A stretch of DNA of 64,000 bases from Cryobacterium algoricola (GTDB lineage: Bacteria > Actinomycetota > Actinomycetes > Actinomycetales > Microbacteriaceae), in contig NZ_SOFG01000023.1 of assembly GCF_004402485.1 (NCBI RefSeq), positions 1 to 64,000 of the forward strand, given 5' to 3'. Below, in pieces: positions 38,408 through 47,241 of this stretch (position 1 is its first letter; every line of letters starts with the position of its first letter). Below the pieces are notes generated by a model that had not been told where the DNA came from, ran no database searches, and saw only the letters and a program-made list of their open reading frames with translations. A program made the position numbers and the translations under genes.

Positions 38408-39079
38408 ATGACGAATGAAGCACGAAGCAGGACCCGTCGCGCCGACGCACTGTCGAGGGACAGAATCGTCCGAGCCGCAGTCGACATTCTCGATCTACAT
38501 GGCGAGGGCGGTCTCACCACCCGCAGTCTCGCCGCGTCACTAGAAACGGGATCGGGCGCGATTTTCCATCATGTCGGCAGCAGAGATGAGCTTCTCCGTG
38601 CCGCGGTGGACCTCATGGTGGCTGACGTGATTGGCGGCATTGCCGTCGAGACGACGCCAAGAGAGTCCGTCCGATTGCTCATGCTGGGTGTCTTCGACGC
38701 AATCCAGGCGCATCCGTGGGCTGGCGCGCAACTGGCGCGCGAGCCCTGGCAAACCACTGTCCTCGAGGTCTTCCTTGAGATCGGCAGCAGGCTGCAACCT
38801 CTCGGCGTTCGCGAGGAAGAGCTCTTCGATGCAGCCTCGACATTGCTGAGTTACCTTCTAGGGATTGCTGGGCAACTCGCCGCCAGTGTCCACATCTCGC
38901 GCGGTACGGACCGTGCAGCCTTCTTGGGGGCTGCCGTCGAAAACTGGGCGGCACGCCATAGTTCGGCGGATAGCCCCTTCGTCCGTCAGGTGACACGACT
39001 CGCCAACCACGACGACCGCGAGCAGTTCATCGCTGGGCTGGAAATCATCCTAAGCGGGCTCGCTCTGCACCCTGAATGA
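38408..39079 (+). CDS. TetR-family regulator
   Basis: 223 residues from the ATG at 38408; the frame is open from 38300. The N-terminal DNA-binding domain is clear (RDRIVRAAVDILDLHG, then LAASLETGSGAIFHHVGSRDELL). A ligand-binding helical domain follows. It is divergent from the ABM-type gene, which it probably controls through the palindromes at 38361-38389. Confidence 0.88.
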   Translation: MTNEARSRTRRADALSRDRIVRAAVDILDLHGEGGLTTRSLAASLETGSGAIFHHVGSRDELLRAAVDLMVADVIGGIAVETTPRESVRLLMLGVFDAIQAHPWAGAQLAREPWQTTVLEVFLEIGSRLQPLGVREEELFDAASTLLSYLLGIAGQLAASVHISRGTDRAAFLGAAVENWAARHSSADSPFVRQVTRLANHDDREQFIAGLEIILSGLALHPE

Positions 39080-39648
39080 GAGGGGCTGACCTCGCTCCCG
39101 GCCCGACCGCACTCCTGCGGGCGCAGGTAAAGGCCCGCGGTGGGGAGCGTTCTTCGTGCATCATGCGGCACGCGACCAGCCCCGCACCACCTGTCACGCC
39201 AGCTAGCGCTAACAGAACGCCGACATCACGCCGCAAAACTCACACCGTTTACCCCGCCCGATATAAATTCCCGCAAGGTGCCCTATCTGCAACGCTATCG
39301 AACGTCTCGTCTCCCTAAGGACATAAGACGTCTCACAGAGGTGACCTGCGTTCGATATAAATCGCCGGAATCGGGCGGCGCATGGAATCCCCTAACTCCG
39401 TCGCACAACCTCACACTCGAAAGAAAGTAATCACCGCCAGTCATGAGACGCCCCAGCGTTAGAGTGACGAAAATGGTCGGGCGCGTGTCGATAGCAGCAA
39501 TCCCGCCGGCGTCGCCACGCCTACGTTTTGGCCGCAGGCGCCCGATGGAAGGGCTGAATGGTTGGTCGCGCTTCGGCTCTCGTCGGCAATTGTGTTCGCG
39601 AAACATAAAATCACGAAAAAAAACGTCCCCTGATCAGGTAATTAAATG
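39080..39648. other. AT-richer gap without recognisable genes
   Basis: About 570 bp, visibly richer in A and T than the surroundings. The phrase CGATATAAAT occurs twice (near 39259 and 39352). Short open frames exist, but none has a plausible ribosome site with protein-like composition. It lies at the 3' side of the tRNA-Leu gene, a common integration point, but no integrase or repeated tRNA end was seen. Confidence 0.5.
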
Positions 39649-39721
39649 TGCCCCCGCTGGGGGTCGAACCCAGACTGTGACGATTTTAAGTCGTCTGCCT
39701 CTGCCATTGGGCTACGGGGGC
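39649..39721 (-). tRNA. tRNA with anticodon UAA (Leu), short variable loop
   Basis: 73 nt cloverleaf on the minus strand: acceptor GCCCCCG/CGGGGGC with discriminator A, three-pair D stem, anticodon stem GACGA/TCGTC around CTTAAAA (anticodon TAA), five-nt variable loop ACAGT, and T stem CTGGG/CCCAG around TTCGACC. CCA is not encoded. The anticodon and A73 fit leucine, but leucine tRNAs normally have a long variable arm, so the class-I shape is notable. It would read UUA codons, which are rare at this GC content. Confidence 0.88.
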
Positions 39722-39772
39722 GCGTCAGAGCCGTCCGGACTGAGCGAACTCAGCCCGGAGAGACTCTGACGC
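39722..39772 (-). terminator. nested hairpin between ndh and the tRNA gene
   Basis: The outer stem pairs GCGTCAGAG (39722-39730) with CTCTGACGC (39764-39772). The inner stem pairs CCGGACTGAG (39735-39744) with CTCAGCCCGG (39749-39758), with one mismatch and a CGAA tetraloop. It follows the ndh stop by about 30 bp and abuts the tRNA 5' end. There is no T run, so it could end ndh transcription poorly or mark an RNA-processing site. Confidence 0.5.
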
Positions 39773-39802
39773 TTCAAGCGTAGGTGCTGCCGGAGCAGCC
39801 GG

Positions 39803-41332
39803 TTACTTGACGGACGTGGCCGCCTCGGTCGGGGCATCCGCTGCCGTGGTCGCCGGCGTGGCGGCCGGAGCCTTGACGGGCGCCTTGCGGGGCGCGCGCG
39901 GCGCCGTGACCTTGGCTGCAGGTGCTGCCGCAGCCGCAGCCGGCACGGTGACCGGAGCCGGCGGAGTGACGGCAGCGGATGCGGCCTTCGCCGGCGCCGC
40001 GGCACCCGCGGCGGGCTTCGGGCGCGAGGCGAACTCGACGAAGACGGCGCGCGGGGACTCGACGGCGGCAAGCGAGACGATGTCGCGACCGAGGAAGAAG
40101 TTGTTCACCCAGCCCCAGACGACGCGCAGCTTGCGCTCCCAGCTCGGCATGGCGAGGCCATGATAGCCGCGGTGCGCGATCCAGGCCAGCGGGCCCTTGA
40201 TGGCCAGCTTGCCGGACTGGAAGACTCCCTGTCCGACACCGAGACCGGCGACGGCGCCCATGTTCTTGTGGATGTAGTCCTTGGGGCCCTCGCCGCGGAG
40301 GACGGCGACGATGTTCTTGGCCATGAGCTTGCCCTGGCGTACGGCGTGCTGAGCGTTGGGAACGCAGAATCCGCCCACGCCGCCGCCACTGAGGTCGGGG
40401 ATGGCGGTGATGTCGCCGGCGCCCCAGGCGTCTTCGATGATCTCGTCGGCGGTGCCGACGCGGAGGTCCGGGCGCACCTGCAGGCGGCCGCGTTCCTCGA
40501 TCGGGAGGTCGGTGTGACGCACGATCCCAGGGTTCGCCATCACGCCGGCGGTCCAGACGATCAGGTCGGTCTCGAACTTCTCGCCGGTGGAGAGCTCGAC
40601 GACGCCGTCGACGGCGCTCGTCAGCTGCGTGTTGAGGTGGATCTTCGCACCGCGCTTGTCGAGGTTGTCGATGACCCAGAGGCTCGTAGGCACGGAGACC
40701 TCGGGCATGATCCGGCCCATCGCCTCGACGAGGTGGAAATGGATGTCGTCGAACCCGATCTGCGGGTAGGACTTGAGCAGCGAGGTCGCGAACGACCGCA
40801 GTTCGGCGAACACCTCGATGCCGGCGAAGCCTCCGCCGATGACGACGAACGTGAGCAGGCGGTCGCGCTCGGGTCCGGCGGGGAGCAGGGAGGCCTTGTC
40901 GAAGTTGGTGAGAACGGTGTCGCGGATGGCGACGGCTTCCTCGATGGTCTTGAGTCCGAGCGCCCGGTCGGCAACTCCGGGAATCGGGAAGGTGCGCGAC
41001 ACGGCTCCGGCGGTGACGACGACGATGTCGTAGACGAATTCATACGGCTCGCCGACGGGCGGGGTGATCGTCGCGGTCTTCGACGCGTGGTCGATGTGGG
41101 TGACCTTCGCGGTGACGACGTTCGTCTTCGAGAGGTGGCGACGGTGCGCAACCACGGCGTGCCGGGCTTCGATCGAGCCGGCCGCGACCTCGGGGAGGAA
41201 GGGCTGGTAGGTCATGTACGGGAGGGGGTCGACCATGGTGACCTCGGCCTCGCCTTTTCGCAGCCACTTCTCAAGCTTCCAGGCGGTGTAGAAGCCCGCG
41301 TAGCCGCCACCGACAATGAGAATTTTTGGCAC
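39803..41332 (-). CDS. ndh: type II NADH dehydrogenase
   Basis: 509 residues from a GTG at 41332, nine nt after AGGAGG; the open frame to 41410 is not used. The FAD-binding GGGYAGFYTAW motif is at the very start. The second nucleotide-binding motif VIGGGFAGIEVFAEL is around residue 170, and a C-terminal amphipathic region (WNNFFLGRD-like segment) should attach it to the membrane. It passes electrons from NADH to menaquinone without pumping protons. The last ~70 residues are an Ala/Pro/Thr/Lys-rich low-complexity tail that ordinary Ndh-2 proteins lack. Confidence 0.92.
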   Translation of the reverse strand: MPKILIVGGGYAGFYTAWKLEKWLRKGEAEVTMVDPLPYMTYQPFLPEVAAGSIEARHAVVAHRRHLSKTNVVTAKVTHIDHASKTATITPPVGEPYEFVYDIVVVTAGAVSRTFPIPGVADRALGLKTIEEAVAIRDTVLTNFDKASLLPAGPERDRLLTFVVIGGGFAGIEVFAELRSFATSLLKSYPQIGFDDIHFHLVEAMGRIMPEVSVPTSLWVIDNLDKRGAKIHLNTQLTSAVDGVVELSTGEKFETDLIVWTAGVMANPGIVRHTDLPIEERGRLQVRPDLRVGTADEIIEDAWGAGDITAIPDLSGGGVGGFCVPNAQHAVRQGKLMAKNIVAVLRGEGPKDYIHKNMGAVAGLGVGQGVFQSGKLAIKGPLAWIAHRGYHGLAMPSWERKLRVVWGWVNNFFLGRDIVSLAAVESPRAVFVEFASRPKPAAGAAAPAKAASAAVTPPAPVTVPAAAAAAPAAKVTAPRAPRKAPVKAPAATPATTAADAPTEAATSVK

Positions 41333-41369
41333 GATAAGGGTCCTCCTACATGATGGAATATGCGAAAAC

Positions 41370-42653
41370 TTACCGATTCGATCGATTTCGCTTGAGCCGC
41401 CGAAGAGCACCTATGCCGAACAGCGTTACTAGGATAGCAAACCCCAACAGCACAAGCAGCGGAACGCTGATATAGGTCAGCGTCAGCTCGGTCGGAAGCC
41501 ACGGGCTCGCGGCCGTGTCCGTCGGCAGCGGCGGGTCGCTGCTCGGGATGGCGCGGACGACGGGTGCGGCCGTCGGTGCCGCTGTCGGGACCGTGTCGAT
41601 GCGCCGGTGCAGGTGGATCCAGTCCTGGAGCAGGACAGAGGGCGTCGGCGAGGTCGAGGGCTTCACGTACGCCGTGACCGCGGCGGCCGCGTCGATCAAG
41701 CCGTTGCCGTAGACCGGGCTCGGGACGACGTGGCCGTTCGGGTTGGCCGTCGCGATCACGCGGTTCATCACCGCAGCGGCACTGAGCTTCGGGAACGCGG
41801 CCCGCACGAGGGCGACGAGGCCGGAGACGATCGGGGCGGATGCGCTCGTGCCGCTCCACTGCACGTAGCCGCCGTTCGGCACCACGCCGACGAGTTGTTC
41901 GCTCGGAGCGGCGACGGCGATCGTGATGCCCTGCGACGAGGCGTCGAAGCTCGCGGTCTTGTTACGGTCGACGCCTCCAACGGTGAGCACGCCGGGGATC
42001 GTGGCCGGGGCGCCGACCTCCGTCGTGCCACTCCCCCGGTTTCCCGCGGCGGCGACGACGACGACGTCGTGGTCGAACGCGTAGAGGAAGGCGTCGTCCC
42101 AGCTCGACGGCCAGTCGAGGGTGTTCCGGGTGAGCGACATGTTGATCACGTCGGCGCCGTGGTCGACGGCCCAGCGGATGCCGGCCGCGATCTGGTCGTC
42201 ATTGCTGAGCTTTGCACCGCTGCTCCCGAACGCAACCGACACCGCGAGGATGGACGCCTCTGGCGCGACGCCGATGACTCCGGTCCCCTCCGCGGACCCG
42301 CGGCCGGCCATCAGGGAGGCGACCAGGGTGCCGTGCTCGCTGCCGTCACCCACGGGGGTCTGGCCGTTGCTCGACCCCAGGCCCGAGACATCCGTGCCGC
42401 CGACGACGGCACCGGCGAGTTCGGGAACGCTCGTGCTCACCCCGGTGTCGATCACGGCGACCGTCACGCCTGCGCCCTTGGTCGTCGCCCACGCCTGCGT
42501 GAACCCGTAGTCGTTGAGCCAGTATTCGAGGTCGCGCACCTGGTCGGCGTGCGCGGGTGCCGCGTCGCCGACGACGGAGACTCCGCCGAGGACGGCGGCC
42601 AGAGCCAGCGCGAGCACGGCGCCGAGGCGCCGCTGCTGCAGGGAACGGGTCAC
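41370..42653 (-). CDS. S8-family serine protease (mycosin-like subtilase) with C-terminal membrane anchor
   Basis: 427 residues from the GTG at 42653, which overlaps the stop of the DUF501 gene (GTGA); an ATG at 42680 is the alternative. A signal peptide ends near AHADQ. The catalytic triad is visible: Asp in VIDTGVS, His in GSEHGTLVAS and Ser in GTSASAPIVSG, with the oxyanion Asn in AAAGNRGSG. A Pro/Thr-rich stretch precedes a C-terminal helix and a basic tail, so the protease is anchored facing out, as in mycosins. No ESX/type VII genes are adjacent. Last gene of an ftsB-DUF501-protease operon. Confidence 0.92.
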   Translation of the reverse strand: MTRSLQQRRLGAVLALALAAVLGGVSVVGDAAPAHADQVRDLEYWLNDYGFTQAWATTKGAGVTVAVIDTGVSTSVPELAGAVVGGTDVSGLGSSNGQTPVGDGSEHGTLVASLMAGRGSAEGTGVIGVAPEASILAVSVAFGSSGAKLSNDDQIAAGIRWAVDHGADVINMSLTRNTLDWPSSWDDAFLYAFDHDVVVVAAAGNRGSGTTEVGAPATIPGVLTVGGVDRNKTASFDASSQGITIAVAAPSEQLVGVVPNGGYVQWSGTSASAPIVSGLVALVRAAFPKLSAAAVMNRVIATANPNGHVVPSPVYGNGLIDAAAAVTAYVKPSTSPTPSVLLQDWIHLHRRIDTVPTAAPTAAPVVRAIPSSDPPLPTDTAASPWLPTELTLTYISVPLLVLLGFAILVTLFGIGALRRLKRNRSNR

Positions 42654-43171
42654 GCGTCCGCCGCGGAATAGTCGAGGCACTCGCAGACGGCGGGGGTCCA
42701 GGCAGCCCGCGCGAGCGCGAGGTCACCGATCGGGTTGACGCCGGGTCCCGCGGCGAGCGAGTGCGCCGCGAGCGCGTGCAGGCACTTGACCCGGTCGGGC
42801 ATGCCGCCGGAGGAAATTCCGGCGATCTCGGGTACGTCACCGAGCGTGGCGCGGTCGGCGAGGAATCCGGTGTGGGCGCGACGGTACTGGTCGTGGACGG
42901 TCTCATCGTCGGCGAGCAGCTGGTTGAACTCGTTCATGACCTGGGTCGCCTCGAGGAAGGAGAGCGCCGCGGTCGCGGCCGGGTGGGTCAGGTAGTAGAG
43001 CGTGGGGAACGGCGTGCCGTCGCTCAGCCGGGGCGCAGTGGCGACGACGGTGGGGGCTCCGCACACGCAGCGAGCGGCGATGCCGACGGCGTCGCGGGCG
43101 GGGCGGCCGAGCTGTGCGCTGACGATCTTCAGGTCGTCTGCGGTGACGGGAGCGAACGGCGGCCGGGTCAC
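42650..43171 (-). CDS. DUF501 family protein
   Basis: 173 residues from a GTG at 43171 that overlaps the ftsB stop (GTGA), while its own stop overlaps the protease start in the same manner. The sequence matches the actinobacterial DUF501 family, with conserved Cys residues in RCVCGAPTVVATAP and the GGMPDRVKCLHALAAH segment near residues 125-140. Function is unknown, but the gene is conserved between ftsB and downstream genes in many actinobacteria, suggesting a link to envelope or division biology. Confidence 0.88.
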   Translation of the reverse strand: MTRPPFAPVTADDLKIVSAQLGRPARDAVGIAARCVCGAPTVVATAPRLSDGTPFPTLYYLTHPAATAALSFLEATQVMNEFNQLLADDETVHDQYRRAHTGFLADRATLGDVPEIAGISSGGMPDRVKCLHALAAHSLAAGPGVNPIGDLALARAAWTPAVCECLDYSAADA

Positions 43172-43641
43172 TGGGTGGCCTGAGGGGCGAGCCCGGCGGT
43201 CATGACGGAAGCGAACATGGACGATACCCAATCGATGTCGGTGTTCTGAATGGCCGTGGTCGCGGCGGGCGCTGCGGCAGCGGCGGCCGGCAAGGGCAGG
43301 TCATTGATCACGAGGAAGCTGACGTCACCCGGCAGCACATAGGACAGCCGGGCACGGGCCTGGGTCGTGACGTAGGTGCGGTCGTTCCAGCGTTCCCGCT
43401 CGGTCTTGAGCTGGTCGACGGTGGTCTGCTGTGTGGTGACATCTGCGGTGAGCCGGCTGATTTCCTGCTGCTGCTCGCCGTAGGTGCGAAGGCTCGGGGC
43501 GAGCACGACGACCGCGAGGATGAGGATGCCCATCATCATGAGCGAGAACCCGGACAGGCGCAGGCCGCGAAGCCAGCCATTCATCGGGGTTTCGTCGACG
43601 CCGAGCGCGACGGGCTGCCGTTCCGTGCCTTTGACGGCCAT
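43168..43641 (-). CDS. ftsB: FtsB/DivIC-type septum formation initiator
   Basis: 157 residues from the ATG at 43641 (GAAGGGAG before it). Layout: cytoplasmic N-terminus, one membrane helix (about residues 29-49), then a coiled coil EISRLTADVTTQQTTVD leading into the conserved ERWNDRTYVTTQARARLSYVLPGD segment. It belongs to the divisome core and bridges FtsL and FtsQ outside the membrane. It follows eno on the same strand after a strong terminator, so it probably has its own promoter. Confidence 0.9.
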   Translation of the reverse strand: MAVKGTERQPVALGVDETPMNGWLRGLRLSGFSLMMMGILILAVVVLAPSLRTYGEQQQEISRLTADVTTQQTTVDQLKTERERWNDRTYVTTQARARLSYVLPGDVSFLVINDLPLPAAAAAAPAATTAIQNTDIDWVSSMFASVMTAGLAPQATQ

Positions 43642-43683
43642 GACGACTCCCTTCGCCGGTTCCTCGGCGGTTCTCACCGGATA

Positions 43684-43733
43684 AAAAAACAGAGCTCTCG
43701 AAGCGCGGGATTCACCCCGCGCTTCGAGAGCTC
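43684..43733 (-). terminator. strong intrinsic terminator after eno
   Basis: An 18-bp perfect stem (43692-43709 with 43716-43733) and a 6-nt loop, followed on the minus strand by a run of seven T residues (43690-43684). It begins 10 bp after the eno stop codon and would isolate eno from ftsB. Confidence 0.95.
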
Positions 43734-43742
43734 CAGTCGAAA

Positions 43743-45107
<1,365 letters not shown>

Positions 45108-45147
45108 TCATGTAACAGTCTAGCGACGGAGGCTCCGGGCGCGGGAA

Positions 45148-46425
45148 TCAGCCCGCGAGCGGACGGAACTCGAGCGTGGCGGCATCCGCTGTTTCATCGG
45201 TGACGAAGGCGTACCGCCCATAGCCCGCCTCGGCGGCCCGGCCGAGCAGGGCCTTGAGGTTCTTGGTGCGGTGTTCGAGCCGGACGCGCAGTCCCTGGGC
45301 GACAAGTGCGGTCTTCAGGGCGACGAGGCGGCCGGGCGCTGCGTCCTTCTCGTGGATGAGCACGACGGCGTTCTCGGCGGATGCGCCGGCGTCGCCGAGC
45401 AGGTCGACGATGCGTTCGAAGCCGATCGAGAAACCGCACGCCGGAACGTCGACGCCGAGGAACCGGCCGATCATGCCGTCATACCGGCCGCCGCCGCCGA
45501 GCGAATAGCCGAGCTCGGGGTGCGCGATCTCGAAGATCGTTCCGGTGTAATAGCCCATGCCGCGCACGAGGGTCGGGTCGAAGACGAGGTCGGCGCCGGG
45601 GAGGGTGTCGCGGAGGGCGAGCAGGTCGGCGTATGCGGCGGGGTCGAGCCAGGCGGGTGCGGCGGCAGCGTCGGGTTCGCTCGCGGAGCCGAGCAGGTCC
45701 CAGCCCGCGGACGCGATCGAGCGGAGGGTCTCCGCGATGCCGTCGGTCGGGATGCCGAGGCCCTCGAGTTCGGTGACGACTCCGTCGACGCCGATCTTGT
45801 CGAGCTTGTCGATCGTGATCAGGGCGCGCTCGTTGAGGTCCGTGGGAACGTTCCAGTGCGCGAGCAGGGCGGTGAGGATGCGGCGGTCGTTGATGCGCAC
45901 CGAGCAGCCGGTGAGGCCGAGGGCGTCGAGGGCGGCCATCGTCGCGGTGATGAGCTCGATCTCGGCGAGCGGGCCGGCCTCGCCGATGATGTCGATGTCG
46001 CACTGCACGAACTGGCGGTAGCGGCCCTTCTGCGGGCGTTCGGCCCGCCAGACCGGGGCGATCTGGATGGCACGGAACACCGTGGGCAGGGCGGCGCGGT
46101 GCGTCGCGTAGAACCGGGCGAGCGGCACGGTGAGGTCGAAGCGGAGGCCGAGGTCGGCGAGGCCGAGCAGGTCGCCGGACTCCGCGGCGGCGAGGGCGTC
46201 TGCCGGGGCCAGGCCGCGCTTGAGCACCGCGAAGCCGAGCTTCTCGTTGTCGCCGCCGAGGCCGGAGTGCAGCCGGGCGGAGTCCTCCATGACCGGGGTC
46301 TCGATCTCGTCGAAGCCGTGGGCGGCGAAACTGCGCCGGATCACGCCGAGTGCGTGCTCGCGGCCGGCCTTCTCGGCGGGGAGGAAGTCGCGCATGCCGC
46401 GCGGCGGGGTCACCTGTGTTGCCAT
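45148..46425 (-). CDS. hisS: histidyl-tRNA synthetase
   Basis: 425 residues from the ATG at 46425 (an ATG at 46434 is equally possible; no clear ribosome site). Class II synthetase: motif 1 region near the start, motif 2 in FRAIQIAPVWRAERPQKGR, and motif 3 near SIGFERI. The histidine-A motif reads LVRGMGYYTG instead of the common LVRGLDYYT. A C-terminal anticodon-binding domain is present (about 330-425). It charges tRNA-His. It lies 48 bp after mazG on the same strand. Confidence 0.95.
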   Translation of the reverse strand: MATQVTPPRGMRDFLPAEKAGREHALGVIRRSFAAHGFDEIETPVMEDSARLHSGLGGDNEKLGFAVLKRGLAPADALAAAESGDLLGLADLGLRFDLTVPLARFYATHRAALPTVFRAIQIAPVWRAERPQKGRYRQFVQCDIDIIGEAGPLAEIELITATMAALDALGLTGCSVRINDRRILTALLAHWNVPTDLNERALITIDKLDKIGVDGVVTELEGLGIPTDGIAETLRSIASAGWDLLGSASEPDAAAAPAWLDPAAYADLLALRDTLPGADLVFDPTLVRGMGYYTGTIFEIAHPELGYSLGGGGRYDGMIGRFLGVDVPACGFSIGFERIVDLLGDAGASAENAVVLIHEKDAAPGRLVALKTALVAQGLRVRLEHRTKNLKALLGRAAEAGYGRYAFVTDETADAATLEFRPLAG

Positions 46426-46473
46426 GGAACCCATTGTCTCAGGTCGGGCCGGGCGACCCGGCCCGGCGGCGAT

Positions 46474-47241
46474 TCAGTCGTTCTCGGTGGGGAGGCCGAT
46501 GATGCCGGCATCCGAGAAGTCGGTGGCGGCATCCGCCGCACCCGCGAACTCCGCGCTGTCGAGTTCCGCCGCGCGGATCTCATCCTGGAGGCCGCGGACG
46601 GCCGTGCGCAGGGCGCGCTCGGAGTCGAGGCCGCGGGCCTTCGCCGCCGAGACGATCGCGAGCAACAGCGGGCCGAGCTCGTCCTCGCTCTCGAGCGGGA
46701 GCGGGAAGTCGGCGCCGTCCGCGTCGAGCAGCCCGATCTTCTGGGCGCGCCCGAGGACCTTGTCGGCGAGGGCGAGCGCGGGCATTCCCTGCGGAATGCC
46801 GTCGAGCACGCTCGTGCGGCCGGGCTTCTCGGTGGCCTTGAAGCCGTCCCAGGCTGCGGCGACGTCGTCGGCGGTCGCGAGGTCGAGGTCTCCGAAGACG
46901 TGCGGATGCCGGCCCTCGAGTTTCCGGGTCAAACGCGCGGCGACATCCTGCAGGTCGAAGTCCTCCCCGGCGGTATGCGCGGCGAGATCGGCGTGGAAGA
47001 GAACCTGGTAGAGCACGTCGCCGAGCTCCTCGAGGAGTTCCTCACGACCGCCCGCCTCGATCGCCTCGATCAGTTCGTGGCTCTCCTCGAGCAGGTAGGG
47101 TACGAGCGAAGCGTGGGTCTGCTCCGCGTCCCACGGGCAGCCGTCGGGGGCGCGCAGCCGGGCGACCGTCCGGATCAGGACGTCGATCGGGGTGTCGATC
47201 CGAGAATCGACGGACGGGTCGAGCGGGCTGGTGTCGGTCAC
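46474..47241 (-). CDS. mazG: MazG-type nucleoside triphosphate pyrophosphohydrolase
   Basis: 255 residues. The N-terminal MazG domain starts IDVLIRTVARLRAPDGCPWD and carries the E-x-x-E...E-x-x-D metal motif in EESHELIEA and EELLEELGDVLYQ. The ARLTRKLEGRHPHVFGD segment follows. The C-terminal part is shorter and more divergent than in E. coli MazG. It hydrolyses (d)NTPs to monophosphates and pyrophosphate, cleaning the nucleotide pool. Its start overlaps the mfd stop by 4 nt (ATGA). Confidence 0.93.
   Translation of the reverse strand: MTDTSPLDPSVDSRIDTPIDVLIRTVARLRAPDGCPWDAEQTHASLVPYLLEESHELIEAIEAGGREELLEELGDVLYQVLFHADLAAHTAGEDFDLQDVAARLTRKLEGRHPHVFGDLDLATADDVAAAWDGFKATEKPGRTSVLDGIPQGMPALALADKVLGRAQKIGLLDADGADFPLPLESEDELGPLLLAIVSAAKARGLDSERALRTAVRGLQDEIRAAELDSAEFAGAADAATDFSDAGIIGLPTEND

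Noticed and set aside
34697-39721. Integrated element at the tRNA-Leu gene
   Set aside because: No integrase gene and no direct repeat of the tRNA 3' end was found in the stretch, so it is kept only as a weak hypothesis.
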